A stretch of DNA of 64,000 nucleotides from Mactra quadrangularis (lineage: Eukaryota > Mollusca > Bivalvia > Venerida > Mactridae), in assembly GCA_025267735.1 (NCBI GenBank), contig CM046294.1:42345570-42409569 (forward strand). Direction: 5' to 3'. Positions 32,898 through 45,106 of the stretch are shown piece by piece. Position numbers and translations under genes: made by a program. The notes beneath the pieces are model-generated. The model saw nothing but the letters and a program-made list of their open reading frames with translations, did not search any database and was not told where the DNA came from. The stretch's first letter is position 1, and each line of letters starts with the position of its first letter.

Positions 32898-33056
32898 AGG
32901 AAATGTGTTTATTTTGGTGCGAGATCTAATTATTTCACTCGTGAGCTAATGATATTATATTTTTTACTCGTGACTACGCCTCTCGTGAAAATATTGCATC
33001 CTTAGCTCACTCGTGAAATAAAAATCGTTCTTACATTGAAATAAACAAATATCCTC
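32898..33056. mobile_element. MITE, ~159 bp, CACTCGTGAG type
   Basis: The ends AGGAAATGTGTTTATTT and AAATAAACAAATATCCT form imperfect terminal inverted repeats (15 of 17). The interior has repeated TCACTCGTGA motifs in both orientations (32935-32945, 32967-32975, 32990-32998, 33006-33016). No clear target duplication was seen. Confidence 0.7.
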
Positions 33057-34183
33057 TATGTATCAGTGAAAGAAAACTTAGCTTAAATGAAAGTATTAGA
33101 GACATTCTAATTATATTAAATTGTCATTAAATGTGGGTTAAATTGTTTGACTTTCATTGTGATCCATACCGAAATTCAACAACATTCATTTTGTGTGAAG
33201 CACGTATGTAAATTTGATAATATTTGGTTCAAAATCAAGTCAGTTTAATTGAGCCATTAGGTCAATTGGTTGACCAACGTATTGGAATAAGAGTATAACG
33301 GCTTGACTTATATAAAACTCATGACAAAATGTAGTTTTAATTTGTTTACTTGATATTTATATCTACCGTAAGTGGTATACAATGATTTGATGTATTGAGA
33401 TAAGGATCAGATATATAATGAAAATGTCACGCTTGGTCACGTGTCAGACCAAATGTTAATTCTGACAATAATAAATGTTGCTTTGTAAAGGAAATGTGGC
33501 GCCTCTGGAACAATATCTCATTGTACGGTGTAACATAAATCACACTTGTAACTAGCAAATGATCTATGTTCTATTCTAAAAAGCATGGCAATAGACAAAG
33601 GTTAATATGAAGTGGAATCAACTACACATGCAATTGGCAAAAACATTTATTCTGTTATTATGCCATGTCCTCTAATGTTTGATAACCAAACCAAAAACAA
33701 ATAATAAACTAAATAGCATTTAAAAATAAACAGTGACAAAATTTTAGAGTGAACATGTCTCTAAACATTTGATGACTGTCGTACTATCTATGTAATACGT
33801 TACTTAATGATGTAGAAATATATTTTTCAGCAGTTCATCCGAATTTTATCTATGTAATAAAACCACCTACAAAGCCCGCGGTGGGGGTCTTTAACAAAAC
33901 ATGAAATTAATATAATAGCACACATGCCCATGACCGTGAATAAATTTAACGTTTCTTGGTTTATATGCATCTAGATCTTATGCTTACTGCATGTCAACCG
34001 GTACTTTCAGAAAATTTTAAGAACGCCTTTAAGCGTTGCCATTGAAGCGTTCTAGCTAGTGTACCAACATATACCTTGAGAAATTAATTGTTATAACATT
34101 AAACATTGCAAAAGACGCCTTTAACCCATTTATATTGATTTAGATTTTATACCTGGATTCTTTTTTGTTCATAATTTCATCGT
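33057..34183. other. Gene-free interval
   Basis: Nothing supportable is seen. A short tRNA-like phrase (GGTCAATTGGTTGACCAACG, about 33260) may be a worn SINE. Confidence 0.35.
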
Positions 34184-34457
34184 GCCCGCTCGGCTAGCTA
34201 AATCGGTAGCGCACAAATCAACGCACGAATAGTCAATGGTTCGATTCCCGGGTGGGGCATAATTTCGTAGAGCTCGGTCAAGAAAAAAATCACCACGGCC
34301 ATTCTCCCTCCGACCACTGGTTCTAAATCATGTAGGGCAGTAGTCAGTCAGTGACGGAAGTATGCGCCTAATATTTTGTTAACAGCTTAATCCAAAGATT
34401 TAGCCTTTCCAGAAACAATGTCTAGGTCAACTGACCGCCATGTTAATACCTATACAA
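34184..34457 (+). mobile_element. tRNA-derived SINE (type A)
   Basis: The tRNA-like head has A box GGCTAGCTAAATCGGTAG (34192-34209) and B box GGTTCGATTCC (34239-34249), followed by the family body in plus orientation (GCCATTCTCCCTCCGACCAC; CAGTCAGTGACGGAAGTATG; AGATTTAGCCTTTCCAG; GACCGCCATG). The tail is short and diverged, and no target duplication is evident, so it is older than the copy at 2177. Confidence 0.88.
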
Positions 34458-34594
34458 TTAATACGAGTTTCGTAAAAACCCTTGTACATAACATAGCTAT
34501 AACATATATCAAATAAACAAGGTTAAACTATTCTTAATTTAGAAACATTATACCACAAATAAAACAGATGGTAAGGATTAGACAAGACGTTTGA
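34458..34594. other. Short gene-free spacer
   Basis: AT-rich and featureless, up to a possible splice acceptor near 34608. Confidence 0.3.
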
Positions 34595-34783
34595 ATGATG
34601 TATAGATTCCAGACTGGCAATGGTATAAGATATCACTATATTAATCCTACACATCCTGATTTATATTTACGTTCAGCATCATGGAAATGTTCTATAGACA
34701 ATCGTTGGCTACGTTATTATAATTCAGAAGTAGAAAATGTAGGAATAAAATTACAAACTTTCCTTACCTTAACCAATGGTTAA
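34595..34783 (+). CDS. Candidate exon, 62 codons
   Basis: Open from ATG 34595 to TAA 34781-34783, with balanced protein-like composition (for example HPDLYLRSASWKCSIDNRWL). The sequence TAGATTCCAG|ACTGGCAATGG at 34600-34618 resembles a splice acceptor and closely resembles TATTTCAAG|ACTGGAAATGG at 31371-31388, the start of the other candidate exon. After that shared start the two translations diverge. It could be a last exon or an isolated ORF. No domain is recognised and no matching upstream exon was found. Confidence 0.22.
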   Translation: MMYRFQTGNGIRYHYINPTHPDLYLRSASWKCSIDNRWLRYYNSEVENVGIKLQTFLTLTNG

Positions 34784-36361
34784 ATAAATGAATCTAAATA
34801 AAACGATTATTTATACTTTAATTTTGAATTGCATTATATTTCAGTATTTTAGCTAAGTATAATGTAAATGATCTTACAATTTGTATATTTGCAATGCAAT
34901 TTGCATTAATTTTGCAACCATCCTTTGCAGGCAAAACTATACGTTTGATAGCAAACTTAAAAAAACTTATTTACTAAGAACTATGTAGAATAACAGCTAA
35001 ATTTACAACTTAATTATGGATTTCATTATGTAATAAAACATTGCTTTGTAGAATATATATTGTTATTGTTTTCTTATTGTTTCATTTAAGACAAATAAAA
35101 TATATAATTTGGTTATCTAACTTGCTGAGATCATTGTTGTTAAAAATTTTACAAAATAAAGAATTTTAAAATTGCAATGTATACAATTGATTAATATTGA
35201 AGTATAACAATGGAATTCATCTTCCGCGTCAATATATCATTTTATATTAATTCCTCACACAATTTGTGCATAAGTTAATGAATATACCTTTGAGCTATAA
35301 TGATTAAGAAAATACAACTTTACCTTGAGCTATGAATTTGATATTTGTGATAAACAAAAACAAGGATTATAATTATAAAAGTCATTTGTTTATTAAGGCG
35401 TATAGCATTGGATAACTAAAACGGAGAAAACAACACTATGAATAATGTTATAAGCGTCATAATGGGATTGTCTAGACCATCTATTACAAGGACATTAGTT
35501 AAATAACAAAATGTTGAATTCATAAGGCTATTCTTATTCTTGTTTTTATTTTATTTTAAGATGTGGTTTATAGAACTAATGCCAAAATAGTATGTATAGT
35601 ATGATTCTGTAAAACCTGGTTTGGGATCATGAACTATTCAACCTTTGTCAGAAGTCATGAGAATATTTTGTATTATAAAAATTTATGAGAATTTAAGTGA
35701 CAGGTTATCCTTTAGTATCGAATTCGAAGTTGACGTGCTTAAAATTGAGCAGTTGCTAAAATGTTTGTACAAACATATAATTGTCAAAATTCACTTGAAA
35801 CTAACCTCCATTACATAATCGTTTTACGCAAACCACTATAGTTTTTCTCGTACAACAACAGTATCAATGTGTTTATGTTTTTTAACTGCCGTTTTGCATG
35901 ACTCACTGACGTTTGCAAACCTAAATAACGTATTCAAAGCCATGATAAATCATCGCATAATCATTCACGCTTCACTTATTCATGTCAATTAACTGGTCAA
36001 TAGTTTAATAAGCCAATACCAAGAGTGTTTATCTTTATAGATAATTGCCTTCTTGCGTTTTATGAAAACATTACCATTTGGTATCTAGTACGGCGTGATA
36101 TTGCTAATAGCTTAAATCCAGTAATCAGAATAAAAAATTCACCGATGTAGTCAGATATGCCATAATGGTTTATTTAAGTATTGGGCTAATAAATGAATTA
36201 TACAGATAATAATGGCACTACGTCCTATTTCGATTCGTAATAATACATTACAGTATTGCCTAAGTTGTAAGACACACGCCAAAAAACCGAGATGTCTAGG
36301 TTGAATCGCGTAGGTGACACGGTTGATTTCGTTGAGCTATTTGTCTTAAATTGCTTACCAA
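34784..36361. other. AT-rich gene-free interval
   Basis: No ORF, SINE or tandem repeat that I can support. Confidence 0.4.
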
Positions 36362-36375
36362 TGCCTCGAGACTGA

Positions 36376-36605
36376 TTTTTTGGGTTTTTGTTGTTGTTTT
36401 CTTAACGTCGTATTCAACACGTATTTAGGTTATATATACGACAGTCAGCACTTCCTACTATAGGTTTCCTGGACACAATTCTATCACCAGTACTTACTTA
36501 CCCTACCAAGAGGCCAATAACTCATGTATAGGGTATGACCTACCGCGACCGGGTATATCGCGGATTCGAAGTCAGAAATGCTTACCACAAAGCCACGGCC
36601 GCGGC
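36376..36605 (-). mobile_element. tRNA-derived SINE (type B) with 14-bp target duplication
   Basis: The head (at about 36540-36605, minus strand) carries GCCGCGGCCGTGGCTTTGTG and a shortened B-box area. The body (ACTGGTGATAGAATTGTGTC; AGGAAGTGCTGACTGTCGTA) and the ATACGACGTTAAGAAAACAA tail follow. It is flanked by the perfect repeat TGCCTCGAGACTGA (36362-36375 and 36606-36619). The intact duplication indicates a fairly recent, LINE-type (target-primed) insertion. Confidence 0.93.
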
Positions 36606-36619
36606 TGCCTCGAGACTGA

Positions 36620-38537
36620 AGTCTAACTGATGTTTACCAATGCTCATATATATCACCTTTTCATAAACATCATTAACGTATTTTACAGTTTATTTATTTC
36701 AACCAGATACAGATGAATTTAGTTGTGTTAATTGTTAGGATGTCTTTACTTAACATGAATTTCATATTTAAGTTGGTCTGTTGATTTTCGAGGTTATGTT
36801 GCATCTTTGAAAAAATATCACATGTAAAATGCTTGCAATTTCTTATCGTTTTATCGAACTTTCAAAAGTGAATAAATACGTTGAAAAAGTATCCCGTTCT
36901 AATACTGTTGCATCTTAGGTGGATAAGCTTTCCCATTCAAGCAGATCTGTGTATCACTATGATAATGTGAAAATGCTTTCCTGGATAGAAAACATAAAAA
37001 TGCACCATATATATCATACAAAACGATGTTTCTCTATTTCTCACATTATTCTAATCACAGACAGACTAGCATACCAGTATATTTCCTTTACCAAGCTTTA
37101 TTTGACTTGATTCTATTTTATTGATACTATCAGAGACATACATAAATACTATATCCTTATGAATATTAATCTAGTAATAAAGATTATTTGACATCGTCTA
37201 TTACACTTGTTTTTGTATTATTTCTCATTTACATTGTTTTATCCAATCCCCTGACAAATATATTCTCATTATTGCCTGTTTTCTAAGAATATTTATAGCT
37301 AATGTCCAGGTAAAGGTCAATTTGTTCATCCAGAGCGACTATTGTGAGAAATATTGCTTGTTATTTGTTCACTACAGTTTTGATAGATTGTATTGTTTGG
37401 CTATCAAATACTGATTCAATTTTTAAACCTACTTGTGTAAAATGTATTACAGATCACATGTTTTCGGCGTTCGCAGATTTATTTAATCGGTTGTATTGAA
37501 ACAAAGTACAACAAAGATTATTATTTTGGTGTAAGGTCGTAGGGAATCGATGATTTGGATTTGACTCTGCATAAAACAAGTATTAGGCATCAGTAACTAA
37601 GAAATGAGCAAAAGCTTTAGACTATAACATAATAAATCTGTAGTATTGTAAAATTAAAAAAAAGACAATTCCATGTTCGGAAATTGATCTGATTACACTT
37701 TCCAATAAAATGCTTCTAAGTAATGACTTGTTTATTAATTGAAGTTTGATTAAAGCGGCCATTTGAATATTTTAACCAACACAGATAATACAGGTATTCA
37801 GTCGTTGAAAGAAGCTGAATTAAATAAAACTGCATTTGCCATATATAACAACAAATGTGTAATATTTCCCCAACTGTTATTGTTATATCTTTCTGTGTCT
37901 GACAACTTCTGACAAGAAATAAATTGAAATTAGTATCAATGCTTGCATTTAAGCATTATCTCTTTCATATATTCAGATATATTTTTATCTGCTTTCATAC
38001 ACGTACACACATCAAACGCTATCAATAAATTACTGATTTATTTGATAGCAACACAGTATTGATCTGGTGCATACCTAGTCAGAAACAACTATAAAGTCCA
38101 TTATTAATTTACTCTGATTTGTAAAACATTATTATTTTCAAAAAAAATTGCACACCTCATTATTTCAACTCCCAATTCGATAAGTATAAAACACACAAAT
38201 ATTGTAATCGGATTTCCAATTTATTTCAATCGTACTCCTGTAATGAGTTGACACAAAATTATATGCATATCCATCATGATAAACAACAAAAACGTGATTA
38301 AATATTGTTTTCTTCTTCCTGAATCAGCAATATTTTATTAGATTTTTAAAATATGCATTGGATTTTTTTTTAATTTTTGATTTTTTTCCGGTGGTCAAAA
38401 TGCATCTAATTAGATTGCTACGGACGCGTTTTTATGTGGGAATGCTCATAGAGTTTTACGAAAAGTTGACAGAAAATATTTACACAGAACTATCTTGTCC
38501 ATTCGAATTTTTGGACATTTGTTTATTTGTTGGGTTT
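36620..38537. other. AT-rich gene-free interval
   Basis: ORFs at 36919-37110 and 38358-38549 are unsupported. The latter runs into a SINE fragment. Confidence 0.4.
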
Positions 38538-38690
38538 GTCAGTCACTGACGAAATTATGCGCTTAGTAGTTGATGAACAGCTAGATCCAGAGATTTAGCC
38601 TTTCCATGAGGAGTGAGTAGATTGACTGGCCGTCGTTATATGATGTATACAGTGTGTTGCTACGGCGTTAAACCCAATCAAACTAACACA
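38538..38690 (+). mobile_element. SINE type A, 5'-truncated
   Basis: Only the 3' half is present: CAGTCACTGACGAAATTATG, the CTAGATCCAGAGATTTAG hairpin, CCTTTCCATGAGGAGTGAG, and the GTGTTGCTACGGCGTTAAAC tail. The tRNA-like head is missing, as expected for incomplete reverse transcription. Confidence 0.88.
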
Positions 38691-41429
38691 CAAATAATTT
38701 AATGCACATTTTCAAGTATTATCAAAGTCCCTTGTTAGACTTTTTATTTTGCAGACAACACCATGCATAATACAATATTGCACAAACAAATGCAATTAAT
38801 GTTTAGCAGACAGATGTGGCAAATGAAATGACGAGAAATATAACAAATATGACGATGAATAAATTGCAATCAAAGAAAAGCGTCGAATGCATGACAATGA
38901 AGCCTTCACGTAGAGAATATGTTTGTAACAAACAAATAAGATATTTCTCATTCCAGTCATTTGGTTCATCAAATTTGATTGTGGTTAACTTTTTATGTTA
39001 TTTTGATAGCGACATAAATTTCAGGAATTGGCGAATGCATGCACTTCAAACACGTATAGTAATTTTAACTGTTTGAGTTCTACAATTCATAAACATGCAA
39101 ACGCAAAGCGTAGTGTGAGTCATGGGAGACGGCATGAGATACATTTGTATATTGTAAATCGAAATTCGGTGGTTCATGTTTAATTCAAATAGTTGATATA
39201 TTTGGTTTACCGAAATCTCTTTAAACACATTTGTAGTAAATTTAAAATTGCTAGTTTTTACACTGTCCGTTAACAGATTTCGTCTTATTTATGAAATTTT
39301 CGGAAACTCTTAATATATGGAAATAAGTATAAAAAGGCAAAATCAGTGTTTGGAAATGACAATGTTAGCAAACAATTACAATGCAACTATGAAATATGAT
39401 GCTTGTTTATAAATATTTATAAATTTATACAAATATCAAAGGTTTGTTCCAGAACTAGGGATTTTTCAAGATTTTGTGACTGATATCTGACTAGACAATA
39501 ACATATTTGATTAAGATAAAGAAAACAGTATGTCTGACTGACAGCGTAATTAATAATTTATTATATACACTGTAGAAATCCGTCACCATGAGTGTCAAGT
39601 TCAGAGAAAATGGCTTACTTGTTTCGAGGCCACACTCATTATGGAGTGACAAACACTGTAGACAAAGTTTGTAGGTCAAATTGGTTTGCGTGATCAATGC
39701 AAAAACAATGAGTCATCTGCCCAAGTTCCATAATCAGCATAACGAATAGTGTAAACACTTGATGCCTGCTCTTTTACGCTAAATGATTCAACTGTAGTAA
39801 ACTAAATTGCAGAGGGGGTATGATTCATTTTTCACAAAACTATTTTAGATAGTTTTGATATATTTCTACGTGCATGGATTTTTTTGTTAGAAATGAAACA
39901 TGTTAAGTACACAATATTGTTTTAGATTGACAAATGACGGAATTGCTCTCTTTTTCTTGTCAAAAATGGTAGTTTCAAAACGAACGTCTGCCAGTGTTTT
40001 GTATTGAATACAATCTAATTTTGTTTTTTTTTTTTTTCAAATTTCGAAAAAAAGAAATCCCAGTTCAAAACAACTGTCAAAAACTATGATTTTTTTTAAG
40101 TATGTGAATTTTAAGTTCCAAGTTTTGGTCTATTTTGTTTTGTTAAAAGGCATGTAGATAACTACTAGAATCGAAATTTAGAACATAAATTGGATCATAA
40201 TATATAGCGTATAGAGGCGCTACAACAGCTGCGTAAACCACGGCTTACAATAATAATTATAGCTCTGTGTCTTTAAATATTTAATAATAAAATCAATAGT
40301 CTTATAATTATTTGTCTAGACATCAACACTATGATGCGGATAACATTTTTCGTTGCGCTATAATATCCAATTCAATTTGTATCTTCTAAATACTGTTTAC
40401 AATTGACTACGTATGCGTAAGATGTAATCGGTGGGGTAATTATGAAATTTGTCAACCCGAGAAGAGAAATATTTTCCGAAGTGTTGCCATAAACAATATT
40501 CCATAATATGTTTTACATACGTAACAATACGACATCTTTTTAAAAAAACAACAACAGTGAAGTCACATGTTATTCAATGCTCTTTGACCCTCAATATGTT
40601 TTGGTTATATTGTAGAAATATGGGAATTCACTTTGAGTTGTATTTAGGAATTAAAATCACAAGTTCATTATATAATACAAAAATACTAACTGTTATTATT
40701 GTTAGACTTAAACTACTGTAGAAGACAGATAAGAATCTATTATAACTATCGACGCCTTAATTAATTTTTTATCGAAATAAATTATTAAGAAAACTGCGAA
40801 ATTAAATTCAATGTGAGCTACTAGCAGCCTTTAAAGAGTGTGCCTCTTAATTATGTCAACAAAATAATTGTTAACTTTCACAAGCAAACAAAAAACCGCC
40901 ACTTATTAAATTACATAATCAGCATTTGCAAAGTTAAATAGCGTAAGTCAATATATTTTACATTGATAACTTTTGATAAGAATTATAATAAAATACTGGA
41001 AATATGCATTATCAATTTTGTTATCAACATTTGTTTCAATTTTTTGCCATTAGTTGTAAGAGGGCGCTGTTTATGTCTAACAAGAAATGCAAAATTATAA
41101 AGTGTCACAATTTGTCGTAGTCATAATTAATGACAATGAATGGTGGCAAGCCATTACAGGGTATACTTCCTTGATACGGAAACATTTATCACATATTCCG
41201 GATTCTTCTTGTCTTTACTTGTTCTAATGATAGCTCATGTTCTGAAATTGTAGTAGTGGAACATAATTATCGTCTATTTGTGCTAAAGGTAATTTCTTAT
41301 AGACACAAGGTAATGATTAAGTATGGTGGCAGTGTGGCTTTGAGTAAACTTGGTGTTCATTTAGATCAACAATATGTCTTAAATATGTTACATTAAGAAC
41401 AGTTATGAAAAAAGACATTGCTTAACATT
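38691..41429. other. AT-rich gene-free interval
   Basis: Holds a poly-T run with inverted A-rich partner (about 40020-40060). The frames at 38816-39076, 39491-39697 and 40449-40721 are long for this DNA (up to 90 codons) but have no other support. Confidence 0.4.
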
Positions 41430-41441
41430 GAATCCTCAATT

Positions 41442-41591
41442 CGGAGATCGCGGGTTCGAAACTGGTCGCGTAGTAGGGTAAGTTGGTACTGGTGATAGAA
41501 ACGTGTCCTGGAAACCTATAGCAGGAAGAGCTGGCCTTCGTGTATATAACCTATAAATGTGTTGAATACGACGTTAAGATAAAAAATAAAA
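41442..41591 (+). mobile_element. SINE type B, 5'-truncated, with 12-bp target duplication
   Basis: Begins inside the tRNA-like head at CGGAGATCGCGGGTTCGAAA (B box) and runs to an AATACGACGTTAAGATAAAA tail. The flanking perfect repeat GAATCCTCAATT is at 41430-41441 and 41592-41603, so both ends are defined exactly and the missing 5' part was never inserted. Confidence 0.93.
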
Positions 41592-41603
41592 GAATCCTCA
41601 ATT

Positions 41604-42308
41604 TTGCTACATCGGTAGCCAAGAAGTTACAATCTTGAACAAAGTCAGTATTTAATAAGTTTTGCATTATAATTTGAATATATAAGTTCGGAAATTTGTC
41701 GCAAGTAAATGAATATTTTGGGTTAATTAACATCACCGAAAATTAAATTTAAAAATATTTAACGTTTTGTTTCTTCACTGTATCATCTTTGTCATGCAAT
41801 GAACATGTGTGTCGTTGGATGTTTTTTCTGTACCAGCAACTTTACCGGCAAAGTTACTAGCAACTCAATGCATCAAAAATATGCAAGTAAATTTACGATT
41901 GTGTAACCAGAAGTATTTGAGTTCAGTTAAAACCTTTGTATGATTTGAATGTTAAAATATAAAATGCAATCTAAAGGACACTACTGATCTATTTATATTG
42001 CTGTTTTAATCATTGACATGACAATACTACAAACACATTGCCAGTTTATCTAGCTCATAAAAATCCTTATGTTAGATATGGTTTAATCAGCTACCATTAA
42101 CTTGCAAACATCAAACGACTCGAAACCATTACTGATTGGATAAAATTGAACAGAACATTAAAACGTGTTTCAGTTTCCAACTGTAAATTAACAACGACAA
42201 CAGTGTGTTCATTGTACATCAGACCACCCAAAAGCATAATACAATATAATAATTTACAAACATTGACAATGTTACACCATCAGAGGATAAATAAACACTG
42301 GCCATCTT
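41604..42308. other. Gene-free interval
   Basis: Nothing supportable. The 42146-42373 frame runs into the neighbouring SINE. Confidence 0.35.
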
Positions 42309-42526
42309 ATTTTAACGTCGTATTTAACACATATTTAGGTCATCTATACGACGGCCAGCTCTTCCTACTATAGGTTTCCCGAACACTTTTCTGTCACCAG
42401 TACTAACTTACCCTACCACGAAGCCGACAACTCATGTATAGGGTATGACCATCCCCGACCAGGCTCGAACCCGCGATCTCCGGATTCAAAGTCAGACATA
42501 CTAACCACTACGCCACGGCCGCGGCT
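42309..42526 (-). mobile_element. tRNA-derived SINE (type B)
   Basis: The minus-strand head GCCGCGGCCGTGGCGTAGTG (A box) and B box GCGGGTTCGAGCC are well preserved. The body and the ATACGACGTTAAAATAAG tail match the other type B copies. No convincing target duplication was found. Confidence 0.92.
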
Positions 42527-43030
42527 TTACAGACCATCCTGGGAACTAGCAATATATATTTTATAATTGTGTAAACATGGTTTGCTTTTTTACGATCTTT
42601 TTTTCCCACCCGTTTTTGGGGAAATAGGAAAATCCTCGATATTGTGGTACAATTTCAATTATAATTATTGTTCAATCCGAGTGGATTAGGATATAAACTA
42701 GCAATGTCTGCAGTCCTTGCAATGTGTCAAGATTCCTTTCAGCTATAATTACAACTCCCGTATGCAAGATGTCTTATTTTATATTATGTCTACAGGCAAA
42801 GTTGCGGTGTGGTGCCATGTGTTACTGATGTGATGATTACTTTCCAATCATATTGTAAGACAGGATGATGTGTTAGATAATTGCCCACTTGGATAGTTGA
42901 CACTTAATGTGAATATTGCAGCCATTGGTCTAGGTGTCGGATATTACATGTACTATCAAACAGACTTATTTTTAAATATTGTTTTTATTATTATTTAATT
43001 GAGGGTTATGCTGTTTATCAAAATCTTCGG
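42527..43030. other. Gene-free interval
   Basis: Nothing supportable is seen. Confidence 0.35.
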
Positions 43031-43200
43031 TTAGCTAATGTACGGCGGTCGTTTAGCTAATATACGGTGGTCGCTTAGCTAATGTAGGGCAGTCGCCTAG
43101 CTAATGTACGGCGGTCGCTTAGCTAATGTACGGTGGTCGCTTAGCTAATGTACGATGGTCGCTTAGCTAATGTACGGCGGTCGCTTAACTAATGTACAGT
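43031..43200 (+). repeat. 22-bp minisatellite, about 7.6 units
   Basis: The unit is TTAGCTAATGTACGGCGGTCGC. Seven full units start at 43031, 43053, 43075, 43097, 43119, 43141 and 43163, with a partial eighth at 43185. Variation is mostly C/T or A/G within CGGCGG. Each unit holds the 8-bp palindrome TTAGCTAA (CTAGCTAA in unit 4). The array is distinctly GC-richer than its flanks. Confidence 0.97.
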
Positions 43201-44365
43201 GACAAATTGTCCGATCATCTTTCTTGGTTACTTTTCTACACCAATGCCCGTTTACTATCTCACAAATAGCAAGTAACTCATCTATCTACGGAAGAAAATC
43301 GATATCAAATACTATATTTCCATGAGCGGGAACAACCTGCTGCTGCTAGAAATCGAACCAATAATCTCTGGCATTGAATTCAATGATTCTAATCAACGCC
43401 ACGACCGCGTATGCGTGTAAGTTTGAAGTAATTGAAAACACGTTATCAAAACCCTTTTATTATTTGAATCAACGCGGAGCTGCCAATCACGCCCACTCCT
43501 AGTCATTACGTTGATCACTTTCCAATTGCACCAAATCATAAGACCCACAATACAACTTGTAAGTGAAGGCTCTTTTCAACTAAATAGCTTAGTTCGACAA
43601 GAACTGTTTTCTGATTATCTCAATTACCATCCAATGTTCTTAAATTTTTAAGGCCATTAAGGAACAGTAGAATTACCAAGGACAAAATGTTATGTTGATG
43701 AAACCTGACAAGTCGATTACAGTATTTTAAACGTCTCCCCAGAAGAGACCTAACCATTTTGTTCCAAGCATTAGCGTTAATGTGATATTTTGTCGTAAAT
43801 TGGCGGAAATAATTATTTACATTTGTGAACAGACTATAACTAGCCAAAAAAATTAAGAGACTAGACTTATTCCAGAAAAGGCACGATACTGTCATTTAAA
43901 AGGTATTTTTGGTTAGTGGTAATATGGTGTTTGTGTCATAATTGAAGTAATTTAATACGATTATGCTTGAAGCAAAACAGACTTTTTGTAAAATTTAAAT
44001 TTTGTAATTGCATTGAGGTTTCGCTTGGAGACAACCTTGGTCATTTCAAAATCATACAAATAGTTTTGTTTTTCTCTTAAATCCCAAATGTTTAAATTTT
44101 CTTCTTGTAGAAAAAGAAAAAAAATCCTACTTTTTGACAAGTGCGCTATTAAGGACTCAATTTTGATGGTCCTATAAATAGAAATCAAGATAATAATTTG
44201 GTAGTTTTTGAATGTGATTTGATCCAATGCAAACTGCTTAACCAATGATTACCATATCAAATTTGAAAACGCAAAACGCTTAAAGATAGCAATTCATTCA
44301 TCGTTTTTATTAGGCTCATTGTTATAACAAAAACATACTTTGTTAGCTTCGTAATCGTTTACTTT
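43201..44365. other. Gene-free interval
   Basis: Minus-strand frames at 43620-43895 (91 codons) and 43961-44245 (94 codons) are the longest here. They are rich in codons expected from AT bias and have no recognisable domain, so I do not call them. Confidence 0.35.
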
Positions 44366-44583
44366 TAATTTTTACATCGTATTCAGCACATATTTGGGTC
44401 ATATATACTATGGCCAGCTCTTCATACTATAGGTTTTCTCGACACTTTTCAATCACCAGTTATAACTTACCCTACAACGAGGCCGACAACTCATGTATAG
44501 ATATGACCTACGGCGACCTGGCTCGACTTGCAATCTCCGGATTCGAAGTCAGACATACTAACCACTACGCCACGGCCGCGGCG
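44366..44583 (-). mobile_element. tRNA-derived SINE (type B), diverged
   Basis: Head GCCGCGGCCGTGGCGTAGTG on the minus strand, then a degraded B box, and the family body (AGGTCATATCTATACATGAG; ATAGTATGAAGAGCTGGCCA). The tail is ATACGATGTAAAAATTAAAA. The window's longest ORF (44410-44829, plus, 139 codons) starts inside this SINE and is a by-product. Confidence 0.9.
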
Positions 44584-45106
44584 TGTTACCGTTCACACAT
44601 CCTCTTAAAGATAATAAAACATTCATCTAATTTATTAGGCTCCTTGTCACATCAAAATGAGTTAGTATTGTTTAAGACAGATAGATGGCTAAGACATTTC
44701 TCTTGGGTATTGAAAAAACTTGTTGAGTATTTGTTTTACAATAATTTTATTAGAACACGAAGCCAGTTTGATTTTCATCGACAGAGATTCTCTGGGTTTG
44801 TTCAATTTATTACCACATTTAGATGTTAAAAAATTGCTAATGACATATGTATAGCATAATAGTAGAAAAAAGCTTTCGTTTAATGGCGTAATACGTGAAA
44901 TACTTGTATATCAACACATGTGTCCGCTTGGAACTGGTCACACTTACTTTTACCAGAATGAATTTCGTCTATCAGGAAAACATTTGTTGGCGGTGATCGG
45001 TTCGACGAACGTGCCTCAAATTATTAAAGTAAAATAGATTGCGTGTTTTCTCTACGAACAACAAGTAAAAGAATGCATTGTCTTTTTAACAAAATACTAG
45101 ACATAA
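44584..45106. other. Gene-free interval
   Basis: Nothing supportable beyond the tail of a chance ORF that starts in the preceding SINE. Confidence 0.35.

Noticed and set aside
43031..43200. CRISPR-like array
   Set aside because: Units are contiguous 22-mers without unique spacers, so it is a minisatellite, and the DNA is eukaryotic.
44410..44829. Longest ORF in the window (139 codons, plus)
   Set aside because: Its first ~58 codons are the antisense of a type B SINE, including the tRNA-like head, and the rest shows no domain. It is a by-product of the insertion.
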